A program made the position numbers and the translations under genes. The notes beneath the pieces are model-generated. The model was not told the DNA's origin and did not search any database. It saw only the letters and a list, made by a program, of their open reading frames with translations. This document shows, in pieces, positions 47,593-54,949 of a stretch of DNA of 64,000 nt (position 1 is the stretch's first letter; the number at the start of each line of letters is the position of its first letter). This DNA comes from Flavobacterium sp. SLB02 (GTDB lineage Bacteria; Bacteroidota; Bacteroidia; Flavobacteriales; Flavobacteriaceae): the NCBI RefSeq assembly GCF_009664855.1, contig NZ_CP045928.1, forward strand, positions 1,139,049 to 1,203,048. Reading direction: 5' to 3'.

Positions 47593-50500
47593 TTAAAAAG
47601 TGAATTGAACCCCTGCGGTCATTACCCTAAGGGGAGGAAGCGAACCAAAGCTTGTAAATTCAGGATCTCCGTTTTTATAGCCAGTGAAGGTCAAGAGGTT
47701 CTGCCCCTGAATCATCAGCCTGCACTTGGTCTGTTTTAAGGGAAGATCATACCAGAGAGAAATGTTCTTAAGCCGGATAAAGGAAGCATCACTTATAGAG
47801 GCAGTACTCTCGCTGTAGAGACTCCCTGCGCTTAGCGCATCAAAGTTGTATCCGGCGGTCTGGATCTGATATGGCCCAAGATCACCGGGCTGCTGCCAGG
47901 CGTGCTGAGTTACTTCTGGCTGGTTATACATCTCCCCTGTAGCTCCCACTGGATAATTAACATTTTTTTGTTTGACAAACTGAAAAAGAAAATCAAGGCT
48001 CCATCCCTTGTAGGAAAGCTGATTTTGCAGTCCTCCATAGTATTGTGGATTCAGGTCAGCCACGATTTGCTTGTCATCGGGAAAAGAAATTTTCCCATCG
48101 TTATTGATATCCCGGAACTGATACAGACCCGTTTTGGGATCGATACCGGTATATTCATATAAAAGGGTGATATTCAAAGGGGCATTAAGGCGGTATTTTT
48201 CACTATAAGTTGATCCTTCAAGTCCCGGGAAACGAAGGAGTTTGTTGCGCGAAAAACTAAGGTTAACACTCGAGGTCCACCCAAAGGCCCCTTTGCTGAG
48301 ATTCACAGTGCGAAGGGTAAATTCCCACCCAGCGTTTTGAACCGTTGCTTCAAGGTTGGATTGCAGGGAAGAAAAACCTGTGGTGCCGGGCATAGGGATA
48401 CCTACGAGTTGATTAGAGGACCGGTTACGGTACCAGGCTGCTGTAAAAAAGATCCTGTCCTGCAAAAATCCTGTCTCCAGGGCCAGCTCGAGTTTTCTAT
48501 TGGTCTCCCAGGCAAAGTTGGGATTATAAAGCCGTGAGGGCGCTAGTCCGCTTTTCCCGCCATATAATACTCCCGAAGTGGCATAGGTATCCAGGAACTG
48601 GTAGTCCCCAATCTGATCACTTCCCGTGGTACCATAGCTGCCTCGCAGTTTACCAAAGGAAAGCCAGGAGAACTCAGTAAGAAAGGACTCTTTTGAAAAA
48701 AGCCATGCAGCGCCAATAGCGCCAAAAGTGGCAAATTGGTTCCCGGGGCCAAAACGGCTTGAGCCATCACGCCTTGCTGTAAGATTTATGATGTAGCGCT
48801 CTTTCCAATTGTAATTCAGGCGTCCAAAAAAAGCTTGGTATTTGTACAGTATGGTATTATCGGTGAGTATCTTTATTCTGGAGGCTGCCGCTAAATTGTA
48901 GATAAGGCTGTTGGAACTAAACCCGGTGCCGGACTCCACAAGCTGCGAGGTGGACTGCTGCTGGAAAGTACCACCCAGCAATAGTCCTAATTTGTGATCC
49001 CCTATTGCGCTCTCCCAGTTGAGCTGAGGCTCGATAATCCAGGAATTACGAGTGGTATTGCCCAAAATAAGGCTGGAGGACGAACTTCCGACATGGAATG
49101 CCGGATCATAAATAGTGGAAGGGTTCAGGCGTGTTTCGCTATGGCGCAGATTGGTGTAGCCCATGCTGGATTTAAGTAAAAGGCCTGGAAGTACTTCATA
49201 GGAAAGCACGGTATTGGCCAGAAAATCATGGGTTTTGGATTCGAACTTGGCAGGGAGATTGCGAAGGGGATTCTGCCAGGTGCTGTTGGCCCAGTTCAGA
49301 GTGCCGTCAGGATTGTAAAGCTCTGGCGCGTTAGGGGCAATAGTGCGCGCTTCAATGGTGAGATCAAAAGAGGGTTGGTCATTGTCCTGCAGGGTATAGC
49401 CGGCAGAAAACTGTATTTTGAATTTCTGATCCTCTGACTGGTGATTCATATTAAACTGGCCTCCGCCTTTTTTGTATAGAAAATCTCCCGGGAAAACAGT
49501 GGACTCGCTGTGGTAGTTACCACTTAAATAGAAATTGGTATTGGCAGATCCCCCAGAGACACTGCCCTGCATATCGGTAAAAAGAGAAGTACCGCCCAGG
49601 AGTTCTTTCTGCCAGTTGGTATTGCGGTTCTGGTCCCAGGTGCCGTTAATGTCATAGGCCGACTCGGGATAATCAGAGATACCGTCATTGGCAAAGGCAC
49701 GCCGGCGCATAGAGAGGTATTGATTTGTATCCATCATTTTAACAAACTGTGTCACCTTTCCGGTGCCGCTCGAAGCGCTCAGGGTGAATTTGGTTTTACC
49801 GCTTTTACCTTTCTTGGTGGTGATCAGTACCACCCCGTTAGCCCCGCGTGAGCCGTAGATAGAAGTAGCATCGGCATCTTTAAGAACCTCAATACTCTGT
49901 ATCTGCTCGGGATTGATAAGGTTTAGGGCTCCGGTGGCATAGGGAAATAGGGTAGAAATCTGGGCGCTACCAATAGGATCCGAAGCATAAGGCACCCCGT
50001 CTATAATATACAGTGGGGCATTGCCTTCGGCGCGCAGGGAGTTCTGTCCGCGGATTTTGATCTCAAAATTGCCTCCGGGAATCCCTGTGGTCTGGGTGAT
50101 ACTTACCCCGGCCATTCTGCCTTGCATGGCAGCCAGTACATTGGTTACGGGCTGGATTTCAATATCCTTGGAAGTGATGGAAGAGATGCTTCCTGTACGC
50201 TCGCTTTGTTTGGTGGAATAATATCCGGCATTCACCCGGACTTCCTGAAGGGTAGTGGTATCAAAACCAAGCTTTACATTCACTGTTGTTCGACCATTCA
50301 CGGGAACCAGGGCTGTTTTAAAACCCATAAAAGAAACAACGAGCGTATCTGAAGCAGAGACCAAAAGGGAATATTGGCCTGTAAAATCCGAAATGGTAGA
50401 GGATTTGAGTTTGCTCTTAATAGCAATGGTGACTCCAGACAAAGGACTGGTGCCATCTGTGATAGTGCCCTGAACTTGATGCTGTTGGAAAAAAGAATGG

Positions 50501-50610
50501 CTGCGCCGTTCTATGGAACTTGCGGATACAGGGGGAAAAGACAAGAAGAAAACCAGAAAAAACAGGCAATAAAAAGCTTTCCCATCCTTGTAAAATGAAA
50601 AATTATTCAT
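47593..50610 (-). CDS. SusC/RagA-family TonB-linked outer-membrane protein
   Basis: This 1005-aa receptor has a signal region ending near FPPVSASS, a carboxypeptidase-like sandwich (about 46-125, VQGTITDGTSPLSGVTIAIK), and a plug with the SusC signature (TNVLAAMQGRMAGVSITQTT, IKIRGQNSL, PLYIIDGVPY, DADATSIYGSRGANGVV). A 22-strand barrel ends in the aromatic AGVQFTF. It forms the transport pore with the adjacent SusD. The peptidase third gene makes oligopeptides the most likely cargo. No anti-sigma/sigma pair is adjacent, so it is regulated in trans or by its leader. Confidence 0.95.
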   Translation of the reverse strand: MNNFSFYKDGKAFYCLFFLVFFLSFPPVSASSIERRSHSFFQQHQVQGTITDGTSPLSGVTIAIKSKLKSSTISDFTGQYSLLVSASDTLVVSFMGFKTALVPVNGRTTVNVKLGFDTTTLQEVRVNAGYYSTKQSERTGSISSITSKDIEIQPVTNVLAAMQGRMAGVSITQTTGIPGGNFEIKIRGQNSLRAEGNAPLYIIDGVPYASDPIGSAQISTLFPYATGALNLINPEQIQSIEVLKDADATSIYGSRGANGVVLITTKKGKSGKTKFTLSASSGTGKVTQFVKMMDTNQYLSMRRRAFANDGISDYPESAYDINGTWDQNRNTNWQKELLGGTSLFTDMQGSVSGGSANTNFYLSGNYHSESTVFPGDFLYKKGGGQFNMNHQSEDQKFKIQFSAGYTLQDNDQPSFDLTIEARTIAPNAPELYNPDGTLNWANSTWQNPLRNLPAKFESKTHDFLANTVLSYEVLPGLLLKSSMGYTNLRHSETRLNPSTIYDPAFHVGSSSSSLILGNTTRNSWIIEPQLNWESAIGDHKLGLLLGGTFQQQSTSQLVESGTGFSSNSLIYNLAAASRIKILTDNTILYKYQAFFGRLNYNWKERYIINLTARRDGSSRFGPGNQFATFGAIGAAWLFSKESFLTEFSWLSFGKLRGSYGTTGSDQIGDYQFLDTYATSGVLYGGKSGLAPSRLYNPNFAWETNRKLELALETGFLQDRIFFTAAWYRNRSSNQLVGIPMPGTTGFSSLQSNLEATVQNAGWEFTLRTVNLSKGAFGWTSSVNLSFSRNKLLRFPGLEGSTYSEKYRLNAPLNITLLYEYTGIDPKTGLYQFRDINNDGKISFPDDKQIVADLNPQYYGGLQNQLSYKGWSLDFLFQFVKQKNVNYPVGATGEMYNQPEVTQHAWQQPGDLGPYQIQTAGYNFDALSAGSLYSESTASISDASFIRLKNISLWYDLPLKQTKCRLMIQGQNLLTFTGYKNGDPEFTSFGSLPPLRVMTAGVQFTF

Positions 50611-50652
50611 AATATTGGAATTGGTTAGTTTAACGATAGTTTTATTAGCTAC

Positions 50653-50695
50653 GGTCCTCTATGTAGTTTGGCGACGAGATAGAGGACCATTTTTT
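50653..50695 (+). terminator. Hairpin with T run in the SusC leader region
   Basis: GGTCCTCTAT (50653-50662) pairs with ATAGAGGACC (50679-50688); ATTTTTTAT follows on the plus strand. It lies 43 bases upstream of the minus-strand susC start. The orientation fits termination of a plus-strand transcript that would be antisense to susC; alternatively it is a leader hairpin of susC. Confidence 0.45.
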
Positions 50696-50851
50696 ATGCA
50701 TTAAGTAAACGTCTTAATAGTCATAAAGAAGTTGTTTGTTTCTACATGAGTAAACGCATTAAAAGGTTAAACTTTTATTGTATTGCGAAACCATGTAAAT
50801 AAGGAAATAAAGCGCTAAGAATTTAAGAAGAGTTTTTGCCTTTAATATAAA

Positions 50852-50926
50852 GGCGTGGGTTGTTCTCGACTTACGTAGCATTAAAGGTACTGGAACGACC
50901 CGCGCGCATGTAAGTGAGCCCACGCC
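50852..50926. repeat. GC-rich imperfect inverted repeat at the island edge
   Basis: GGCGTGGG (50852-50859) pairs with CCCACGCC (50919-50926), and CTCGACTTACGT (50865-50876) pairs with ATGTAAGTGAG (50908-50918) with one bulge. The interior is unusually G+C-rich for this stretch (ACGACCCGCGCGCATG). No gene covers it. It could be a recombination or attachment site or a mobile palindromic element at the border of the accessory island. The rest of 50611-51164 holds only the hairpin at 50653. Confidence 0.45.
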
Positions 50927-51164
50927 AATATAAACTATATGACGTGAGCATGTACACTTATCATCTTGCGCGCTCAAAAATTTCCAGTTTTTTAATGCAA
51001 GGTTCAAAGCGAATGCTTCAAATATTTTATGTGAAGAATCGCAAATATATTAATTCAATTTCAATTGAATTGTTACAAATATATGAAAAAAAATATTTAT
51101 GGTGATATATCACCATAAATATTTTTAATAAAAATCAAATATTGTTCTTTCAAATTAAAGTAAT

Positions 51165-51425
51165 ATGGCTAAGAAGGAACTGTTGAATGCATATAAGAAA
51201 GCCTTTGGCGAAAACTTAAAAAAAATTAGAGAAGAAAAAATAAAAACTCTCAGTGGAGTTGACAGCAGAACAAAGTTTGATTCCAGTAATTATCATAAAT
51301 ATGAAATTGGTACTGGAAATCCAACCCTTGAAACGATAGTGAGTATTGCAACTGGTCTTGATGTCCATCCTAAAGAACTTCTTAATTTTGATTTTGATTT
51401 AAAAAATATAGATATTCATAAATAA
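51165..51425 (+). CDS. XRE-family helix-turn-helix protein
   Basis: This 86-aa protein (FGENLKKIREEKIKTLSGVD, NYHKYEIGTGNPTLETIVSI, DVHPKELLNFD) is a complete Cro/CI-type domain with little else. It is the first gene of the AT-rich island and lies alone, followed by about 1 kb without genes. Such orphan XRE genes often mark excised or decayed defence or mobile modules. Its target is unknown. Confidence 0.8.
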   Translation: MAKKELLNAYKKAFGENLKKIREEKIKTLSGVDSRTKFDSSNYHKYEIGTGNPTLETIVSIATGLDVHPKELLNFDFDLKNIDIHK

Positions 51426-52440
51426 AGATAATTTTAAGCATTTATTTGATGTACGCCGATGATTAATTTTTGTCATTCTTTAATTTATGATAATAAAAAA
51501 TATTCAAATTTACACATAGATTAATTTGTAAATGTTGTCATGGAAAATAGAATAAAGCCTTTGATGCTTGTGATTTTTCATAATTTCATATTTTCTAGAT
51601 TTTCTTTAAAAGACTTTTGAATTTTTACCAATGAAGTAATATGATCTAAAACCAATGTTTTGGGCACTTTGTATATAAGAGTTTGCAAACTTGTAAAATA
51701 AAGGGTTATCTACTAGGTGTACTATTGATTATTTCATTTAATACTTGCACATATAATTTTGTAAATATTTCATAAGTGTTGATTTTTAATTTTTTATATT
51801 AGAAATATGATTTTTTTTTTGCAAGCAACATTAATCTATTAATTTGTATCTCATTTGTACTTCATATGCATTTTTTATCAAATGATAATGCAAAATTAAT
51901 TTCTGGAAGTGAAATTAGCATTTAGTAAGTTATTTATATTTTATTTCTTAAAGCTTATTTCTTTTGGATCAAACTAGAATGGTTAGAGGGTTCTAAAAGT
52001 TTTGAACCTAAACTTCTTATAGTCTTATTTCGGTAGGTATTTAGATTAGAAAAGTATTTTGTGCCATGATTCTGCCACAAAAATGGAAATGTTGAAACAT
52101 CTGTAAAATTCGCCTTAACTATTGTGTGAAAAAAGTATGAATTCTACAATGCGATGTGCAACGATTGTGCCACAAAAGCAAATTTAATGAACTAAAATTA
52201 GCCTTAACTTTTACCGGTAGAAATAGTATCAAATATAAAATTACAAAAACACGTATTTATACGGGGGCTTTATATTTATAAAAAAACTAATTTTCCATTT
52301 TTACCTCGATTATGGAAAACCTTACATTTATTTGAAAGTAGTGTATAAAATTTATAATTGTCATAAAGCAAGCAGAAAATGCATGTTAGTAAGCCATTTT
52401 GGGCAGGAATAAGCAAGTTGTTTGATATTACAAAAAAAAT
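51426..52440. other. About 1 kb without a gene in the island
   Basis: Very AT-rich, with stops in all frames. The only structure noticed is the repeat pair at 52068-52120 and 52163-52209. It may be the scar of a lost module. Confidence 0.55.
52068..52209. repeat. Pair of imperfect direct repeats with a GTGCCACAAAA core
   Basis: Unit 1 (52068-52120) starts GATTCTGCCACAAAA and ends AAAATTCGCCTTAACT. Unit 2 (52163-52209) starts GATTGTGCCACAAAA and ends AAAATTAGCCTTAACT. The interior differs. Just before unit 1, TTTTGTG (52057-52063) with its CACAAAA also forms an inverted repeat. This could be a duplicated integration or regulator site. Confidence 0.45.
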
Positions 52441-53124
52441 ATGATTAGAATTGACCATTGCGAGAACTTAATTCACTTTACCAAAGGAGAAGATAAGTCA
52501 TTGGACTACGAAAGTGCTTATCAGAATTTAAAAAAAATAATTAAATCTAGAGAATTAACAAGCAGTGCCGGAATGATTATTGGCGGACATCGTTGTGTAT
52601 GTTTTACTGAATCGCCTGTAAGATGCTTAACGAATAACGGACAATTAGATTCTAAATACTTTTCACGATATACACCATTTGGTTTACAGTATTGTAAAAA
52701 GGACGTTTTTAGAAATGGCGGAAGACCAGTAATTTATTCTACAAAAGAAGAAGCGAAAATTCAAAAATTCAATATTCATATAAATTGGAGATATGTAAGT
52801 TATAACCCTGATATGGAAGGAAAATTAGACTTTACTTGGGAACGTGAATGGAGAATAAAAAAGGAAAAAGTACCTGTTACTCCAGAACTTGCTAAATTAG
52901 TTTTTCCAAATATAGAGTGGATAAATAGATTTATAGAAGAACACGAAAAAGAATACCACGGAATGGAATTAGATGACGATTGTCAAGAATGCTTTTGTAA
53001 AAGAGAAGCGACAATTTTAAATTTTACAGATTTTTTAAATATTGAACAATGTGAAAATTTAATTGGAACTTGTCCAAATCCAGATAAATTTCCTTGGATT
53101 TTAATTAATATGAACGAAAAATAA
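52441..53124 (+). CDS. AbiGi/DUF2971-like putative defence protein
   Basis: This 227-aa cytoplasmic protein carries NLIHFTKGEDKSLDYESAYQ at the start, CVCFTESPVRCL and FGLQYCKKDVFRNGGRPVIY in the middle, then FTWEREWRIKKE and a C-terminal four-Cys cluster (DDDCQECFCKREAT, and C around 212). The order HFT - VCFTESP - PVIY - W.REWRI matches proteins annotated as AbiGi-like abortive-infection proteins and DUF2971. The same layout recalls DarT-type ADP-ribosyltransferases. Its activity is not established here. It stands alone in the island with no obvious antitoxin. Confidence 0.6.
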   Translation: MIRIDHCENLIHFTKGEDKSLDYESAYQNLKKIIKSRELTSSAGMIIGGHRCVCFTESPVRCLTNNGQLDSKYFSRYTPFGLQYCKKDVFRNGGRPVIYSTKEEAKIQKFNIHINWRYVSYNPDMEGKLDFTWEREWRIKKEKVPVTPELAKLVFPNIEWINRFIEEHEKEYHGMELDDDCQECFCKREATILNFTDFLNIEQCENLIGTCPNPDKFPWILINMNEK

Positions 53125-53475
53125 ACGTCACAGGACACTTGCTAAAAGAATTTGTGCAATTGGCTTATTTAAAAATAGTTTTGTATTTGGGAAGTTTAGG
53201 TAAATCCGAAAATAAGACGTAATTTAACTATTATCGACTTATTCAAGAGATAATTAATGAAGATAGAAAAAAGGGAAATGGCAATATAAATGATTTTAAT
53301 AGAGTTATTTTGATTGTCATTTAAATCAATTTATGTTATTTAAGGACGAATATTTTATGAAAAAATGTTTTATTGATGAAAAATAATTTTTCTAACTAAA
53401 AGGAAAATTTACAGCATTGATATTCCTTTACAGAAATAAAAATATTACAAAAAGGTTAAACATTTATTTTTTGTT
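53125..53475. other. Spacer without a gene
   Basis: About 350 AT-rich bases with stop codons in every frame, ending at the palindrome before the controller gene. Nothing further was seen. Confidence 0.5.
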
Positions 53476-53504
53476 AATATATTTGCGTAAAACGCAAATA
53501 TATT
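53476..53504. promoter_or_regulatory. Perfect 13-bp palindrome, probable autoregulatory operator
   Basis: AATATATTTGCGT (53476-53488) and ACGCAAATATATT (53492-53504) are exact inverted copies around AAA. The left arm contains TATATTTG (53478-53485), a match to the Bacteroidota -7 element TAnnTTTG. It ends 7 bases before the GTG start at 53512 and overlaps a TTG that would otherwise be a start. A dimeric XRE protein binding here would block its own promoter. Confidence 0.7.
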
Positions 53505-53511
53505 GGCTATA

Positions 53512-53721
53512 GTGGAAATCAATAGAATTAAAGTTGCTCTTGCAGAAAACAGAAGAAAAAACAAATGGCTGGCAGAAAAAATAGGTAAAGATGAGTCCAC
53601 TATTTCTCAATGGTGTACAAATGCTCGTCAACCATCTTTAGAAAATCTACTGAAAATTGCAAATGTACTTAAGATAGATATTAGAGATTTGTTATACCCA
53701 ACTAATAAAGCTGAAAATTAA
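53512..53721 (+). CDS. XRE controller protein of the methyltransferase operon
   Basis: The GTG at 53512 is chosen because the product then starts with the family form MEINRIKVALAENRRKNKWL; an upstream TTG at 53503 lies inside the palindrome. The 69-aa protein is a Cro/CI helix-turn-helix (LAEKIGKDESTISQWCTNAR, LENLLKIANVLKIDIRDLLY). Its small size, the position one base before a C5 methyltransferase gene and the upstream palindrome are those of restriction-modification controller (C) proteins, which set the timing of methylase and effector expression. Confidence 0.8.
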   Translation: MEINRIKVALAENRRKNKWLAEKIGKDESTISQWCTNARQPSLENLLKIANVLKIDIRDLLYPTNKAEN

Positions 53722-53722
53722 G

Positions 53723-54949
53723 ATGAGTCAAAAGAAAATATATATAGATCTTTTTGCAGGTTGTGGAGGACTTTCACTAGGACTTTACAATACTGGATTA
53801 TGGAAAGGTTTATTCGCAGTTGAAAAAAGTCTAGAGGCTTTTGAAACATTTAATTACAACTTAATTGAAAATAGGGAACATTTTAGTTGGCCAGAATGGT
53901 TACCTAAAAGTAATCATGACATTAATGAAATAATTAAAAATTACCCTGATGAATTAAAGGCTTTAAGAGGTCAAATAGATCTGGTCGCTGGAGGACCACC
54001 TTGTCAAGGCTTTTCAACTGCTGGTAAAAGAGTTGAAAACGACTCTAGAAATAAATTAATAAAGTCATACATAAATTTTATACGCTTAGTTCAACCAAAG
54101 GTGATTTTTTTTGAAAATGTAAAAGGATTCACCCAAAAGTTTGACAAAAATAAAATTCAAGGAAAAGTGTATTCTGAGTATGTAAAAAGTGCTTTAGAGT
54201 ATACTCCTAATGACGGAAAGTATCTCGGGTACAAAGTGGAAGGTAGATTAATAGACTTTTCAGAGTTTGGAGTTCCTCAAAAAAGGACACGTTTTATATT
54301 AGTAGGAATTCGTAAAGATGTTGCAAATAAAACTAAACCTGAGGCTTTTTTTGATTCAATTAGAAATGAAAGAGAAAAATTCCTAATAAATAAAGGTATT
54401 GGTTTAACAAATAGCTTAGAAGATGCAATTTCTGATTTATTAAGAACTAATGAAACAATATCACCAGATACAAATTCATTTATGGCAGGTTTATATAATA
54501 AACCACAATCAAATTATCAGAAATTATTAAAAGGAGATTATTCAGAATCGATACCAGATAGTCATAGATTTGCTAAACACAGTCCTTCAACAGTTGAAAA
54601 ATTTGAATATATTCTTGAAAATGCTGTAAAAAACAAAACTTTATCAGACGAGATAAAAGAAAGATTCAATCTTAAAAAAAGGACTATAATACCATTATCT
54701 GGAAGTACACCAACTCCTACGATCACTACTTTGCCAGACGATTATATACATTATTGTGAACCAAGAATATTTACAGTACGTGAGTATGCTCGTATTCAGT
54801 CGTTCAACGATTGGTATGAATTTAAAGGCAAATATACAACAGGAGGCAAAAGAAGGACTCAAGAAGTTCCTCGATATTCACAAATCGGAAATGCTATTCC
54901 ACCTTTGTTTGGGGAACAAGCAGGAATTGTTTTAAATACTATAATTTAA
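53723..54949 (+). CDS. DNA cytosine-5 methyltransferase
   Basis: This 408-aa enzyme methylates C5 of cytosine in a specific DNA sequence. Motifs seen: I (IDLFAGCGGLSLGL), IV with the catalytic Cys94 (GGPPCQGFSTAG), VI (FFENVKGF), VIII (DFSEFGVPQKRTRFILVGIR), a target-recognition region (about 210-340), then IX-X (REYARIQSF, QIGNAIPP). No restriction nuclease of a classical type follows at once. Its stop codon shares a base with the next ATG (TAATG), so it is translationally coupled to the ATPase gene. It probably protects host DNA from the linked effector. Confidence 0.93.
   Translation: MSQKKIYIDLFAGCGGLSLGLYNTGLWKGLFAVEKSLEAFETFNYNLIENREHFSWPEWLPKSNHDINEIIKNYPDELKALRGQIDLVAGGPPCQGFSTAGKRVENDSRNKLIKSYINFIRLVQPKVIFFENVKGFTQKFDKNKIQGKVYSEYVKSALEYTPNDGKYLGYKVEGRLIDFSEFGVPQKRTRFILVGIRKDVANKTKPEAFFDSIRNEREKFLINKGIGLTNSLEDAISDLLRTNETISPDTNSFMAGLYNKPQSNYQKLLKGDYSESIPDSHRFAKHSPSTVEKFEYILENAVKNKTLSDEIKERFNLKKRTIIPLSGSTPTPTITTLPDDYIHYCEPRIFTVREYARIQSFNDWYEFKGKYTTGGKRRTQEVPRYSQIGNAIPPLFGEQAGIVLNTII

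Noticed and set aside
50852..50926. Integron attC site
   Set aside because: The hairpin lacks the conserved GTT/AAC core boxes and no integron integrase is seen.
50759..51007. 82-aa minus-strand frame
   Set aside because: It runs across the GC-rich inverted repeat and has no protein character or start context.
52068..52209. CRISPR array
   Set aside because: There are only two imperfect units of unequal length and no cas genes in the window.
52276..52458. 60-aa minus-strand frame in the gap
   Set aside because: It overlaps the start of the AbiGi-like gene and has a random-looking composition.
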